Positions 27,157 to 35,704 of a DNA stretch of 64,000 nucleotides are shown in pieces. The notes under the pieces were generated by a model. That model worked only from the letters and a program-made list of their open reading frames with translations, did not search any database and was not told the DNA's origin. Position 1 is the first letter of the stretch, and every line of letters starts with the position of its first letter. The stretch is from the NCBI GenBank assembly GCA_027075325.1, contig JALTBN010000027.1, positions 1 to 64,000 on the forward strand. Reading direction: 5' to 3'. The DNA comes from Thermococcus sp. (GTDB lineage Archaea; Methanobacteriota_B; Thermococci; Thermococcales; Thermococcaceae). The position numbers and the translations under genes are program-made.

Positions 27157-27942
27157 TCACTGGAGCTCCATCAGGTTGTCAGTGAAGGTGCTTGGTGTGG
27201 TGAAGTCTATTACCCCTCCGGCACCGTTCTCGGGGATGACCTTACCGGTCACCTTGGTGCTCGGCGGGAGACCGTAGCCGTTGGTGTGATCGTTGTCATT
27301 GTCAAACGGTATCGTCCAGAGGGCTATGCCCGCTATGTCACCCCAGCCAAGGGTCGGGTGCTCCTTGCTGTTGCTGAGGCTCCCATCGGAGTCGCTGACT
27401 ACGATGACGCCGAAGAGCATCTTGTTATCATTGGTCATCACGTAGTACAGGTTCTTCCAGAGGGTCGGGATGTCGCTGGCTGCCGCAAGGGTATACGAGC
27501 TAACGTCCACTGCACCCTTGTCGTCCTCCCCGACACCGGCAAAGACGTTGCTCACGTCGCCGCTGTAGAGGAAGTAGTCGGCGCTTAGAGTGGAATCCTC
27601 TTGTGGATCGTAGTACCTGTAGACGGCCATCCTCTTGCCGTCGCTCAGGACGACCTTAACGTGGGCAAGGTCTATTCCCCCGCTACCTGCATTAGGACTG
27701 ACGTAGATGACCATCCTGGTGATGTTACCCGCTCCCGGTGGATTAGCAGGAGTGTAACCGTAGATGTTCATGACCTTTATACCACTCGCGACCTCCTGGG
27801 TCGTCTGCCTTCCAGTGCTCATGGCCTTCTGCTGGAGGTAGCCGCTTGTGCTGATGAGCACTCCAGCGGCTACCGCCGCCACTAGGACCATTGCAATGAA
27901 CACGATGAGAGTCCCAATGCCTATCGCTCCACGCTTTGCCAT
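27157..27942 (-). CDS. flaB5: Archaellin FlaB5
   Basis: A 261-residue archaellin. The class III signal peptide MAKRG is cut before [20 protein letters not shown], the hydrophobic filament core. [16 protein letters not shown] and [11 protein letters not shown] are shared with the other copies. The outer domain (about residues 90-220) is its own, with Asp/Ser-rich segments. The C-terminus [11 protein letters not shown] fits the archaellin end. Such late copies are often minor or hook-like subunits in Thermococcales; that is inference. Confidence 0.93.
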   Translation of the reverse strand: MAKRGAIGIGTLIVFIAMVLVAAVAAGVLISTSGYLQQKAMSTGRQTTQEVASGIKVMNIYGYTPANPPGAGNITRMVIYVSPNAGSGGIDLAHVKVVLSDGKRMAVYRYYDPQEDSTLSADYFLYSGDVSNVFAGVGEDDKGAVDVSSYTLAAASDIPTLWKNLYYVMTNDNKMLFGVIVVSDSDGSLSNSKEHPTLGWGDIAGIALWTIPFDNDNDHTNGYGLPPSTKVTGKVIPENGAGGVIDFTTPSTFTDNLMELQ

Positions 27943-27953
27943 ACCTCATCACC

Positions 27954-28619
27954 TCACTGGAGCTGCATCACGTTGTAGCTGAACGTCGCCGGGGTCGTGA
28001 AGTCAATGACTCCTGCAGCTCCCCTCTCCGGGATGACCTTTCCAGTGAGCTTCGTGCTGGGCCCTATGCCGTTCTTGCCCTCGTAGTTGAACATAGTCGT
28101 CCAGATCAGGAGCGCCACGGTATCGCCGAACTCAAGCGTCGGGTGGGCATCCTGCATCTTGCTGCCGATGTCGTTGATGACGGCTATCGCAAAGCTGGCC
28201 TGGCCCTTGATGTTGTTCCAGATGGTGAGCTCTGTGTCGTTGTCAAAGAGGTCCTTTATGTTCCCAGGATTGTCAAACTGCTCAGAGTAGTTGTACACCA
28301 CCAGCCGCTTTCCATCGGTGAGAACGATCTTAACGTTGCTGAGGTCTATGCCCTCACTGCCGGCGTTCGGGGTTACCATTATGGCCATCCTCTCTATGAC
28401 GCCGCTGCTGGGCGGGTCTGCAGGCGTGTAGCCGTAGATGTTGACTATCTTTATTCCGCTCGCGACTTCCTGGGTCGTCTGCCTGCCGGTGGCCTGGGCC
28501 TTCTGCTGCAGGTAGCCCGCTGTGCCGATGATGACCCCCGCTGCTATCGCTGCCACGAGGACCAGCGCGATGAAGATTATGAGCGTGCCAATGCCTATTG
28601 CTCCCCTCCGGCTTCTCAT
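27954..28619 (-). CDS. flaB4: Archaellin FlaB4
   Basis: A 221-residue archaellin with signal peptide MRSRRG before [20 protein letters not shown]. The conserved block [23 protein letters not shown] is nearly the same as in FlaB5, so these two form a closer pair than FlaB1-3. The end is [11 protein letters not shown]. It has GGAGGTGATG before its ATG and lies 11 nt before flaB5. Confidence 0.93.
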   Translation of the reverse strand: MRSRRGAIGIGTLIIFIALVLVAAIAAGVIIGTAGYLQQKAQATGRQTTQEVASGIKIVNIYGYTPADPPSSGVIERMAIMVTPNAGSEGIDLSNVKIVLTDGKRLVVYNYSEQFDNPGNIKDLFDNDTELTIWNNIKGQASFAIAVINDIGSKMQDAHPTLEFGDTVALLIWTTMFNYEGKNGIGPSTKLTGKVIPERGAAGVIDFTTPATFSYNVMQLQ

Positions 28620-28669
28620 AGCATCACCTCCGAAGAATCTTCAAAGAACGAAAGGGAAAGAGGGCAGAA

Positions 28670-29329
28670 TCACTGGAGCTCCATGACGCTCTGGGTGTAG
28701 GTTGATGGAGTGGTGAACTCGATGACACCAGGGGCGCCGAACTCCGGAACTACCTGGCCGGTTATCTTGGTGCCAGGTGCTATTCCGCTGGTACTACTGA
28801 AGACATTCCCAGTATTGACCGCAAGGACAACTATGTCGCCCTTGTTGAGGGTCGGGAAGCTCTGCTTGACTGAACCATCGCTGTCCTGGATGACGATAAT
28901 ACCAAAGCCAGTGGCTTTAAGGTTAGCCCAATTTATCGTTGTGTCGCTGAACACATCCTCAACAGGATTGCTGGTGTAGACACTCTCGTTGTACTTGAGG
29001 GTAGCCTCAATCCTACCGTCGCTGAGGGTTATTCTGGTCTTTCTGAGGTCGATGCCAGCCGAGCCAGCGTTCGGAGAGACGTAGATGGCAAGTTTGGTTA
29101 TGTTGTTGAATGTACCATCGGTGTTTTCCTGAGCCCACCCAACGACACTGGTGACCTTAATTCCGCTTGCCACCTCCTGTGTCGTCTGCCTGCCGGTTGA
29201 CTGGCTCTTTTGCTGGAGGTAGCCGCTGGTGTTGATGAGGACGGCCGCGGCTACCGCGGCAACGAGCACCATGGCTATGAACACGATTAAGGTGCCAATA
29301 CCAACCGCACCTTTCCTCTTCCTAACCAT
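28670..29329 (-). CDS. flaB3: Archaellin FlaB3
   Basis: A 219-residue archaellin. The MVRKRKG leader is cut before [41 protein letters not shown] and the end [11 protein letters not shown] place it with FlaB1. It has a strong GGAGGTGAG site. The 50-nt gap after it is the longest between archaellin genes except around flaB2. Confidence 0.93.
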   Translation of the reverse strand: MVRKRKGAVGIGTLIVFIAMVLVAAVAAAVLINTSGYLQQKSQSTGRQTTQEVASGIKVTSVVGWAQENTDGTFNNITKLAIYVSPNAGSAGIDLRKTRITLSDGRIEATLKYNESVYTSNPVEDVFSDTTINWANLKATGFGIIVIQDSDGSVKQSFPTLNKGDIVVLAVNTGNVFSSTSGIAPGTKITGQVVPEFGAPGVIEFTTPSTYTQSVMELQ

Positions 29330-29372
29330 CTTTACTCACCTCCTCCTTAAACAAATAACTGGGACAAGGAAA

Positions 29373-30434
29373 TCACTGAAGCTCGATGACGAAGCTTGTG
29401 TAGCTGGTTGGTGTTGTGAACTCAATGACACCTGGAGCACCGAACTCCGGAACGACTTTACCCTCGACTTTCTGCCTCGGCCCGAATCCGTTGCTGAACA
29501 CTGAGCTGAAGACATAGAGGTGGGTTATCTTCTGGATATTTGCACTACTGATCGGGTTAACGGCACCATTGTAGTTTAAGGTCACGTCGCTGACTGCCCT
29601 GTCGATCCAGTAGTAGTTGCCCCCAACAGGGACTGTGAGCACGGCAACGTCACCACCGTTGAGCGTTGGATACTTGGGCTTCAGGGAGTTATCAGTGTCT
29701 TGGATCGCGATTATTCCGAAGTTGGTGGAGCCGGTTATATTGCTCCAGCTCTCAAGGGCATTGTCGAAGATGTTGGCGACGACACCGTCAGTGAAGGCAG
29801 GTCCAACGCTGATGACCTCACCATTGTTGAAGGTTATGGTGACAGGCTCAGTCGAACTTGAATTGTAGTAGATAGTGTAGGTGTTTCCACTGACGCTAAC
29901 GTTAGCATTGTTGAGAGTCAATTTCTTGTTGGTTTCGTCCCAGCTTATGGCACTGCTCGGGAAGCCAGTTATGATGTAGGTTTTCGTTCCGTCGCTAAGG
30001 GCGACATCGTAGGCATTGTCGCTGGTGGTGTAAGCTTTAACAAGGGATGCGTTTATCATGGCCGAGAGGTTGGCCTTGTAGTCGTCGTACCTGTAGAAGA
30101 ACACCGCCTGAGAGCTGCCGTCGCTGAGGATTATCCTGGTCTTCCTGAGGTCGATGCCAGCCGAGCCAGCGTTCGGAGAGACGTAGACGGCAAGCCTTGT
30201 TATCTTACCCTCAGCGGGATTAGTGGCATCGTCAATGTAACCAACAACCTTAGTGACCTGTATTCCACTGGCAACTTCCTGGGTGGTCTCCCTGCCGGTG
30301 CTGGAAGCCTTTTGCTGGAGGAAACCGCTGGTGTTGATGAGCACTGCCGCGGCTACCGCGGCAACGAGCACCATGGCTATGAAAACTATCAGGGTGCCAA
30401 TCCCGACAGCACCCCTCCTTCCCTTTCTCATCAT
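29373..30434 (-). CDS. flaB2: Archaellin FlaB2, enlarged outer domain
   Basis: A 353-residue archaellin, about 130 residues longer than its neighbours. The N-terminal core ([20 protein letters not shown]) and C-terminus ([11 protein letters not shown]) are conserved. Two insertions explain the length: about residues 125-225 (Thr/Ser/Asn-rich with several N-x-S/T sequons) and about 265-310 ([20 protein letters not shown]). The inserts would face outwards on the filament and be heavily glycosylated. GGAGGTGAG precedes two ATG codons; the first is used. Confidence 0.93.
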   Translation of the reverse strand: MMRKGRRGAVGIGTLIVFIAMVLVAAVAAAVLINTSGFLQQKASSTGRETTQEVASGIQVTKVVGYIDDATNPAEGKITRLAVYVSPNAGSAGIDLRKTRIILSDGSSQAVFFYRYDDYKANLSAMINASLVKAYTTSDNAYDVALSDGTKTYIITGFPSSAISWDETNKKLTLNNANVSVSGNTYTIYYNSSSTEPVTITFNNGEVISVGPAFTDGVVANIFDNALESWSNITGSTNFGIIAIQDTDNSLKPKYPTLNGGDVAVLTVPVGGNYYWIDRAVSDVTLNYNGAVNPISSANIQKITHLYVFSSVFSNGFGPRQKVEGKVVPEFGAPGVIEFTTPTSYTSFVIELQ

Positions 30435-30467
30435 CTCACCTCCTTAAAATTTGGAAATGAAACGAAA

Positions 30468-31139
30468 TCACTGAAGCTCCATGACCTGCTCGGTGTAGGT
30501 GCTTGGAGTAGTGAACTCAATGACACCTGGGGCACCGAACTCTGGGACGACCTCACCAGTAACCTTCTTGCCTGGGGCTATTCCGTAGCCGAAGACACCG
30601 GTCTTGTCGTCGGTTCCGACCTTGACAGTCAGAACGACGATGTCACCCCCGTTGAGTGTCGGGTAGTCAGCGCTGAGGCTGGAGTCACCATCCTGAATAA
30701 CGATGATACCGTAGTTGGTCTGGTTCTTCTTAATGTTGTCCCAAGCAGCAAGGCCCGTATTAAAGATGTCAGAAACTGGGCCCTGAGTGAAAGCATCGGC
30801 GGTAGTGTTGTACATGAGAACGGCCTCAACAGTTCCGTTGCTGAGAACAAGCTTGGTGTTCTTGAGATCAATGCCAGTGCTACCGGCATTTGGTGTTATG
30901 TACACTCCCAACTGCTGGATGTATTCGAGGCTTCCGTTGGCCTTACCAACGACTCTCTCTACCTGAATTCCGCTGGCAACCTGCTGAGTGCTAGCCCTTC
31001 CGGTGCTGGAAGCCTTCTGCTGCAGGTAACCGCTCGTGTTGATGAGCACTGCCGCGGCAACTGCCGCCACTAAAACCATGGCTATAAACACTATCAGGGT
31101 GCCAATACCAACCGCACCTCTCCTGTTTCTGGCCTTCAT
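30468..31139 (-). CDS. flaB1: Archaellin FlaB1, first gene of the archaellum operon
   Basis: A 223-residue archaellin. The MKARNRRG leader is cut before [20 protein letters not shown]. The conserved block [25 protein letters not shown] and the end [11 protein letters not shown] fit the family. ATG at 31139 is preferred over the in-frame TTG three bases upstream. As the promoter-proximal copy it is the likely major filament subunit. Its promoter carries a TATA box and four upstream repeats, listed separately. Confidence 0.94.
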   Translation of the reverse strand: MKARNRRGAVGIGTLIVFIAMVLVAAVAAAVLINTSGYLQQKASSTGRASTQQVASGIQVERVVGKANGSLEYIQQLGVYITPNAGSTGIDLKNTKLVLSNGTVEAVLMYNTTADAFTQGPVSDIFNTGLAAWDNIKKNQTNYGIIVIQDGDSSLSADYPTLNGGDIVVLTVKVGTDDKTGVFGYGIAPGKKVTGEVVPEFGAPGVIEFTTPSTYTEQVMELQ

Positions 31140-31187
31140 CAACCATGCACCCCCTAGGGTTTTTGCGTTAATGATTACAAGCGGCAG

Positions 31188-31195
31188 ATATAAAG
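31188..31195 (-). promoter_or_regulatory. TATA box of the archaellum operon
   Basis: The minus strand reads GGGCTTTATATCTG; CTTTATAT lies about 50 nt before the flaB1 ATG, predicting a start of transcription near 31163 and a leader of some 24 nt. A purine-rich stretch immediately upstream could serve as BRE. Confidence 0.65.
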
Positions 31196-31213
31196 CCCTT
31201 TTTTGTTCTTAGT

Positions 31214-31257
31214 TGTGTAGGTGGTTGTGTAGGTAACCGTGCAGGTGCATATGCAGG
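31214..31257 (-). repeat. Four tandem 12-bp repeats upstream of flaB1
   Basis: On the minus strand the 8-mers CCTGCATA, CCTGCACG, CCTACACA and CCTACACA begin exactly 12 bp apart (plus-strand positions 31250-31257, 31238-31245, 31226-31233, 31214-31221). The last ends about 18 bp before the TATA box. Regular spacing slightly over one helical turn suggests cooperative binding of an activator. The same core occurs before cheY (32905-32924) and at 41531-41538. Confidence 0.7.
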
Positions 31258-31259
31258 TT

Positions 31260-31270
31260 GACGGACCGTC
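31260..31270. promoter_or_regulatory. Palindrome GACGG-A-CCGTC
   Basis: A perfect 11-bp inverted repeat directly beyond the fourth 12-bp repeat in the fla/earA intergenic region. It may be an operator half-way between the divergent promoters. Nothing else supports it. Confidence 0.3.
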
Positions 31271-31399
31271 CCACATTGTGGCGATCGAAGTCATCCTGAA
31301 AGGACGACCCAAGTAAATGTGTTGGGTACTATAGCCACCCCAAACAAATTGGACAGATGTTGGTATAAATACAATTTAATACCGAAAACGTTATATACC

Positions 31400-31427
31400 A
31401 TACAACCGTTATACTACCGGGTTGTAT
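31400..31427. promoter_or_regulatory. Inverted repeat ATACAACC-N12-GGTTGTAT at the earA promoter
   Basis: A perfect 8-bp inverted repeat lies just after the TATA-like GTTATATACC (31390-31399), covering the expected transcription start of the HTH gene. The same half-sites recur as GTTGTA-N5-TACAAC at 32864-32880 before cheY. The position suggests autoregulation. Confidence 0.55.
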
Positions 31428-31500
31428 AGCTTCCAGTATAATCAGGGGCTCAAGGGATTCAGTGACTCAAGCAACGGCATGGGGGTGAGGTGGTTTGGCT

Positions 31501-31830
31501 ATGAACACTGTGATTATAGACCCGCAGGTGCTGAGGTCAATACACAGGAGTGAACTGAGGAAGAGAATACTGCTGTATCTGAACGAAATATACCCGTCCG
31601 CCACGTATCTTTCTGAGATCGCGAGGGTGGTCGGTTCTGATCCCTCCAATGTCCGCGGTGCCCTCGTCGGTCTCGGCAACCGTTACAACGGGGAAAGTTC
31701 TCTGGTGTACTTAGGTTTAGTTGAGGAGGTTAGCAACAACGGCTTCAAGTACTACAAGCTGACCGACTACGGCAGGCAGGTCGTGGAGTACCTCAGGGAG
31801 TACTACAGGTATTACAGGAAGTTCATGTGA
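31501..31830 (+). CDS. earA: Winged-helix archaellum regulator, EarA-like
   Basis: A 109-residue MarR/ArsR-like winged helix protein. The HTH is in YLSEIARVVGSDPSNVRGALVGLG and the wing in GFKYYKLTDYGRQVVEYL. Size, fold and position opposite the archaellin operon match EarA, described in Methanococcus maripaludis and Pyrococcus as an activator of fla transcription. The gene name rests on this context. ATG at 31501 has GAGGTGG upstream; the TTG at 31495 is less likely. The methyltransferase gene follows after 18 nt, so the two are probably coexpressed. Confidence 0.75.
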   Translation: MNTVIIDPQVLRSIHRSELRKRILLYLNEIYPSATYLSEIARVVGSDPSNVRGALVGLGNRYNGESSLVYLGLVEEVSNNGFKYYKLTDYGRQVVEYLREYYRYYRKFM

Positions 31831-31848
31831 GCCCAGAGGTGTCATGAC

Positions 31849-32823
31849 ATGGAAAAAGTGCCGGGGAGCGTGGGGGTAGTTGACGCTAATATAGAACACA
31901 TGATAAGGATGTCCATACTGCACCTGATACAGCTGGGAACAAAGCACGGCGTTTTCAAAGCCCTCTCCAGGGAGCCCACCCGCAGGGAAGCCCTGTACAG
32001 CATCGGTCTCCCCAACAAAAAACTACTTCTCGCTTTTTTAAGCACTCTAGAAGGAATAGGAATAGTGGAGGAAAAAAACGGCCGCCTGGCCCTTGACAGC
32101 TTTTCTTATAAACTTGACATCCCGAAGGAGCACTATGAGGCCCTGCTCCCCGGATGGGTTGCTATCCTTGAGGAGATATACCGGATGGTTGATTACGCTT
32201 TCATAACCCCCACTCATCCCCACGTTCTGATGGATTTCGACAAGGACGCCGACTTCTGGGACATAAGGATGAACACCGACTTCGCAGGGCTGTACAGAAA
32301 GGCCATCATAAAGGCCGCAGAGATTAAGAAAGGGGCCAGCGTCCTTGACCTGGGATGCGGGTCAGTTTCTCCATACGAATTCGGGAAAGCAGTTGGATAC
32401 ACCGGATTCTACATGGGGGTTGATTACTCTCCCTCCATACTGGACATAGCCAAGGCAAGGGTCGAAGGGGAAAACCTCCCCGTGGAGCTGAGGGAACTGG
32501 ACGTGAGACTCCTGCGGCCAATCAATGAGTACGATGCAGTTGTGATAAGTTATCTGTTAGAGTACGTGAAACCTGAGGACTACGGGCGCGTTCTCTTCCG
32601 GGCCCTGGAGACGCTGAAGCCGGGTGGAGTCATGGTGCTCCTCGAACCGTTCAGGGACAGGTTCAGACACGTGGAGGCCCTTGAGTTCTTCGAGAGGCTG
32701 AACAGCGACTTCAAACGCTTTCCCGCGATGGGAGAAGTAAGGGAACACCTTGAAAGCGAAGACTTTGAAATCTCAATAGAGGAGCTGGGAAGGTCAATGC
32801 TCAGGGTTTACAAGCTGCCGTGA
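31849..32823 (+). CDS. SAM-dependent methyltransferase in the motility island
   Basis: A 324-residue protein. Residues 20-110 resemble the dimerisation/winged-helix domain of O-methyltransferases (TKHGVFKALSREPTRREALYSIGL). A class I SAM domain starts at SVLDLGCGSVSPYEFGKA near residue 165. It is not CheR, which has a different N-terminal domain and motif order. It lies between earA and cheY on the same strand. A substrate cannot be read from sequence; archaellin, a signalling protein or a small molecule are possible. Confidence 0.75.
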   Translation: MEKVPGSVGVVDANIEHMIRMSILHLIQLGTKHGVFKALSREPTRREALYSIGLPNKKLLLAFLSTLEGIGIVEEKNGRLALDSFSYKLDIPKEHYEALLPGWVAILEEIYRMVDYAFITPTHPHVLMDFDKDADFWDIRMNTDFAGLYRKAIIKAAEIKKGASVLDLGCGSVSPYEFGKAVGYTGFYMGVDYSPSILDIAKARVEGENLPVELRELDVRLLRPINEYDAVVISYLLEYVKPEDYGRVLFRALETLKPGGVMVLLEPFRDRFRHVEALEFFERLNSDFKRFPAMGEVREHLESEDFEISIEELGRSMLRVYKLP

Positions 32824-32863
32824 TTGGATTTTTTCCAGAAAGGCATTAACCATGCAGCAGGTG

Positions 32864-32880
32864 GTTGTAAATTATACAAC
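32864..32880. promoter_or_regulatory. Inverted repeat GTTGTA-N5-TACAAC upstream of cheY
   Basis: A perfect 6-bp inverted repeat with 5-bp spacer, about 50 bp before the cheY TATA-like element. The half-sites equal the core of the 31400-31427 element in front of earA, though the spacer is shorter. Confidence 0.5.
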
Positions 32881-32904
32881 AAAAAGGTGATGACCCGTAG
32901 TGTA

Positions 32905-32938
32905 CCTACACAGTCACCTACACATAAGGGTTTTAGAT
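32905..32938 (+). promoter_or_regulatory. cheY promoter: two 12-bp repeats plus TATA-like box
   Basis: CCTACACA at 32905-32912 and again at 32917-32924 are 12 bp apart, the same core and period as upstream of flaB1. The TATA-like TTTTAGATAA begins at 32931. The repeats end about 6 bp before the TATA box, one 12-bp unit nearer than in the fla promoter. The predicted start is near 32960. Confidence 0.65.
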
Positions 32939-32987
32939 AACGGAGGAGAAAAAAGAAGGGGATAACCCGTTGCAGGGGTGTGGGAGA

Positions 32988-33350
32988 ATGGCGAGGATAC
33001 TGGTGGCGGATGATACACTCTTCACAAGGGTTCTTCTCAGGAAGATACTGAAGGACGCGGGCCATGAAGTGGTGGGGGAAGCCGCCACCGGCAGGGAAGC
33101 CCTGGAGAAGTACGCGGAACTTAGACCAGATGTCGTGACGCTGGATATAATCATGCCCGACATGGATGGAATAACCGCCCTCAAGGAGATTATGAAGCTC
33201 GACCCGAACGCCAGGGTTATCATGATAACCTCCGTTGACTACGAGGAAAGGGTCGTGGAGTGCATAAACGCCGGGGCGAAGGGGTATATAATCAAGCCAT
33301 TTGAGCCTGACCAGGTGATTTCAGAGATAGAGCGAGTGCTCGCAGAGTAA
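32988..33350 (+). CDS. cheY: Chemotaxis response regulator CheY
   Basis: A 120-residue single receiver domain. Acidic pair D8/D9, phosphoacceptor D53 (TLDIIMPDMDG), Thr81/Ser82 in MITSV and Lys103 in IIKPF are all present. Phosphorylated archaeal CheY reaches the motor through CheF and the FlaC/D ring. ATG at 32988 follows GGTGTGGGAG; the ORF extension upstream is not conserved. cheA begins 124 nt downstream, where most archaeal clusters would have cheB. Confidence 0.95.
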   Translation: MARILVADDTLFTRVLLRKILKDAGHEVVGEAATGREALEKYAELRPDVVTLDIIMPDMDGITALKEIMKLDPNARVIMITSVDYEERVVECINAGAKGYIIKPFEPDQVISEIERVLAE

Positions 33351-33474
33351 CAGGGTTTTCACAGGGGCCGGGCCGGGGATTGTTGGCGTTCACGGGCGTC
33401 ATAGATACCGGGAGGCTAAGGGCAATGGCTTTCCCCCGTCCGGCCCACAGTTCGAATTGTTAGGGGGAGATGGG
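33351..33474 (+). other. cheY-cheA spacer, no cheB
   Basis: The gap holds no gene, only the long G/C inverted repeat and the ribosome-binding site of cheA. In Pyrococcus and most Thermococcus clusters the methylesterase gene cheB lies at this point; here no coding remnant of it is visible. Confidence 0.6.
33365..33446. repeat. Long G/C inverted repeat between cheY and cheA
   Basis: The left arm GGGCCGGGCCGGGG (33365-33378) pairs with the right arm CCCCCGTCCGGCCC (33433-33446) at 12 of 14 positions, with a 54-nt loop. This fills most of the 124-nt cheY-cheA gap. It would form a very stable RNA hairpin and may attenuate or set the ratio of cheY to cheA mRNA. Confidence 0.6.
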
Positions 33475-35703
33475 ATGGAAGAGTACCTGGCCGACTTCAT
33501 AGCAGAGATGAAGGAAAAAGCCGCGGAAATGAGGGAGCTATTCCAGAGACTGAAGTCCTCCGAAAGCCAGGACGAGAGGGCCGAGATTCTTGAGGAGATG
33601 CTCCGCTGCGCCCACACCATGAAGGGCTCCTCCTCCCTGGCCAGGTTTCAAAGACTGACCCAGGCCACCCACTGGCTTGAAACGATTCTTGATCTGATCA
33701 TACAGGGGAAACTCCAGCTAAACGACGGCACCCTTTCGGTGGTGGAGGGCTTCATCGATGCCACCAGCACGTTGGTGGCTTCGATTGAGGGGACTGGGCA
33801 TGAAGCTGATGTGAACCTCAGCTATCTGATAGCAAAGGCAACGCAGCTGGTGATGGACAGCAGGAAAAGTGAGGGGGTTTTTCAGAACATCAGACTCACG
33901 GAGAAGGGTAAACCTCAACACATTAAAGTCAGGTTCGACAGCGTTCCCGATAAAATTCCCAACTGGCTTTTCTCACTCCTCTCAACACTGAACAGACTTG
34001 GCGAGGTTATCGGCTCAAACCCCGATGTTGAGAAGGTGATAAGGGGAAAGGAGGTCCTCGCGGGAGGGAAAATAGAACTGACCATCAGAAGCCCCAGAGA
34101 TTCAAATGAGATAGCGGAGGAGCTCAGAAAGTCACCCGGGGTCAGGGAGGTAGAGGTGCTTGATGATGGAGACGGGGAAAAGGCCTACACCGTCGAGGTT
34201 GTTCTTGGGGAGGAGGTTCCTCTTAAGGCGGCACGCGCTCTCCTCATCCTCCAAAGCCTCAAAAGGGCCGGGGAGGTAATCAGCACGGAGCCGGGTAGGG
34301 AAGAGGTAGAGAAGGGGATTCTACTGCAGGGCAGGGTTTTCCGCTCCGCTATAAAAACGGACAGAAAACCCGAGGAGCTGGAAGCGGCGGTAAAAAGACA
34401 TCACGGGGTTGTTGATGTCAGAATTTCCCCGGCGGAGGAGATGGAGCTGCAAAAGGCAGGGAAACACCTGAAAACGCCAGCCATAGGGGGCGAGAGCACA
34501 AAAGCCTCTTACACACACCGGGAGGGGAGCCCCCTGAGAAAAACCGTGCGCGTTGATGTGGATGACCTCGACAGACTCCTTGGTTCAGTTGAGGAACTCA
34601 TGATAGTATCGGACTGGATGGAAAAGGTGGCGATATCAGAGAAGTGCAGGGAGTGCCCGCAGCTCGGAAGCATACGGGCAAAGCTCGCTGAAGGATTGAA
34701 AAACCTCAGGAAGGTCGTCTTCAGGCTCAGGACGGTCCCACTCAAAAGGGTCGTGGAGGACATGATCCCCGCCCTTCTGGAGCTGGCGGAAGCGCTGGGA
34801 AAAGAGGTCGACATCAGGGTTGAGGGGCCGGAACTGAGGGTTGATAGACACGTTGTGGAGGCACTATGGGAGGCTTTCATCCACATACTTCGGAACGCCA
34901 TCGTCCACGGCATCGAGCCGCCGGAGGAAAGGGAGAGGGCCGGAAAGCCCAGGCGCGGAACAGTTTCCATCTCGATAAACCCCAACGGAGACTACGTTGA
35001 GATAGAGATCAGCGACGATGGAAGGGGTATAAACGTTGAGGAGATAAAGCGGCGCGCGGTCAAAGCGGGCATCATACGCGAGGAAGAAGCGAAGGGTATG
35101 TCACACGATGAAGCGTTGAACTTGATCTTCGAGGGGGGAATAAGCACCGAGACCACTGTTTCGGAGAACGCCGGAAGGGGGATAGGGCTTAACGTTGTGA
35201 GGGAGGTTGTTAAGTCACTCCAGGGGATTATAGAAGTTAGGAGCAAGCCCGGGGAGGGGGCCAGCTTTATCATTCGGGTTCCGTTCGAGGTATCCATCCT
35301 GAAGGCGTACATCCTGGAAATAGAAGGACAGCGGTATGCGTTACCTGCCGTGGGAATTGCGGGAGAGGTGAGCTTCGACAGAAAGGCGATCAGAAAGCTT
35401 GGAAGGAACTATCTTGTTATGGTGGGGGGAGACCTTCTGCCCGCTGTTCTTCTCCATGGGGTTCTTGAACCTACAGCCTTTCCAGGGGAAAAGCTAGAGG
35501 GCGTTGTAGTCGAAACTGGGAAAGGAAAAATCGCCCTCCTCGCAGATAGGGTGGAGGACAAGAGAACGATTGTTGTTAAGTCGCTCCGCGGGGTAGCCCT
35601 TTCCAGGGAGGACAGAAAGCTTTACTCAGGGGTTACTGTTATAGGGGGGAAGGAGATAGTCCCCGTGGTGAATCTGGGGGAAATCATCAGGGGGGTGTAC
35701 TGA
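33475..35703 (+). CDS. cheA: Chemotaxis histidine kinase CheA (divergent)
   Basis: A 742-residue kinase. The P1 HPt domain has His47 in CAHTMKGSSS. Residues about 145-325 hold two similar ferredoxin-like modules (VRFDSVPDKIPNW..., TVEVVLGEEVPLKA...), probably P2-type. P3 dimerisation, the P4 ATPase (N box HILRNAIVHGIE, G1 ISDDGRGIN, G2 NAGRGIGLN) and the P5 CheW-like domain follow in order. Two departures from typical CheA are seen: the N box has NAIVHG instead of N-x-x-DHG, and RMVP is RTVP. Start is ATG behind GGGGGAG. Confidence 0.9.
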   Translation: MEEYLADFIAEMKEKAAEMRELFQRLKSSESQDERAEILEEMLRCAHTMKGSSSLARFQRLTQATHWLETILDLIIQGKLQLNDGTLSVVEGFIDATSTLVASIEGTGHEADVNLSYLIAKATQLVMDSRKSEGVFQNIRLTEKGKPQHIKVRFDSVPDKIPNWLFSLLSTLNRLGEVIGSNPDVEKVIRGKEVLAGGKIELTIRSPRDSNEIAEELRKSPGVREVEVLDDGDGEKAYTVEVVLGEEVPLKAARALLILQSLKRAGEVISTEPGREEVEKGILLQGRVFRSAIKTDRKPEELEAAVKRHHGVVDVRISPAEEMELQKAGKHLKTPAIGGESTKASYTHREGSPLRKTVRVDVDDLDRLLGSVEELMIVSDWMEKVAISEKCRECPQLGSIRAKLAEGLKNLRKVVFRLRTVPLKRVVEDMIPALLELAEALGKEVDIRVEGPELRVDRHVVEALWEAFIHILRNAIVHGIEPPEERERAGKPRRGTVSISINPNGDYVEIEISDDGRGINVEEIKRRAVKAGIIREEEAKGMSHDEALNLIFEGGISTETTVSENAGRGIGLNVVREVVKSLQGIIEVRSKPGEGASFIIRVPFEVSILKAYILEIEGQRYALPAVGIAGEVSFDRKAIRKLGRNYLVMVGGDLLPAVLLHGVLEPTAFPGEKLEGVVVETGKGKIALLADRVEDKRTIVVKSLRGVALSREDRKLYSGVTVIGGKEIVPVVNLGEIIRGVY

Positions 35704-35704
35704 G

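Noticed and set aside
31849-32823. CheR methyltransferase
   Set aside because: It lacks the CheR N-terminal helical domain and motif order; the N-terminus is the O-methyltransferase-type winged helix.
32887-32940. C/D box RNA starting at GTGATGA before cheY
   Set aside because: No CTGA box follows at the needed distance; the sequence is better explained as promoter.
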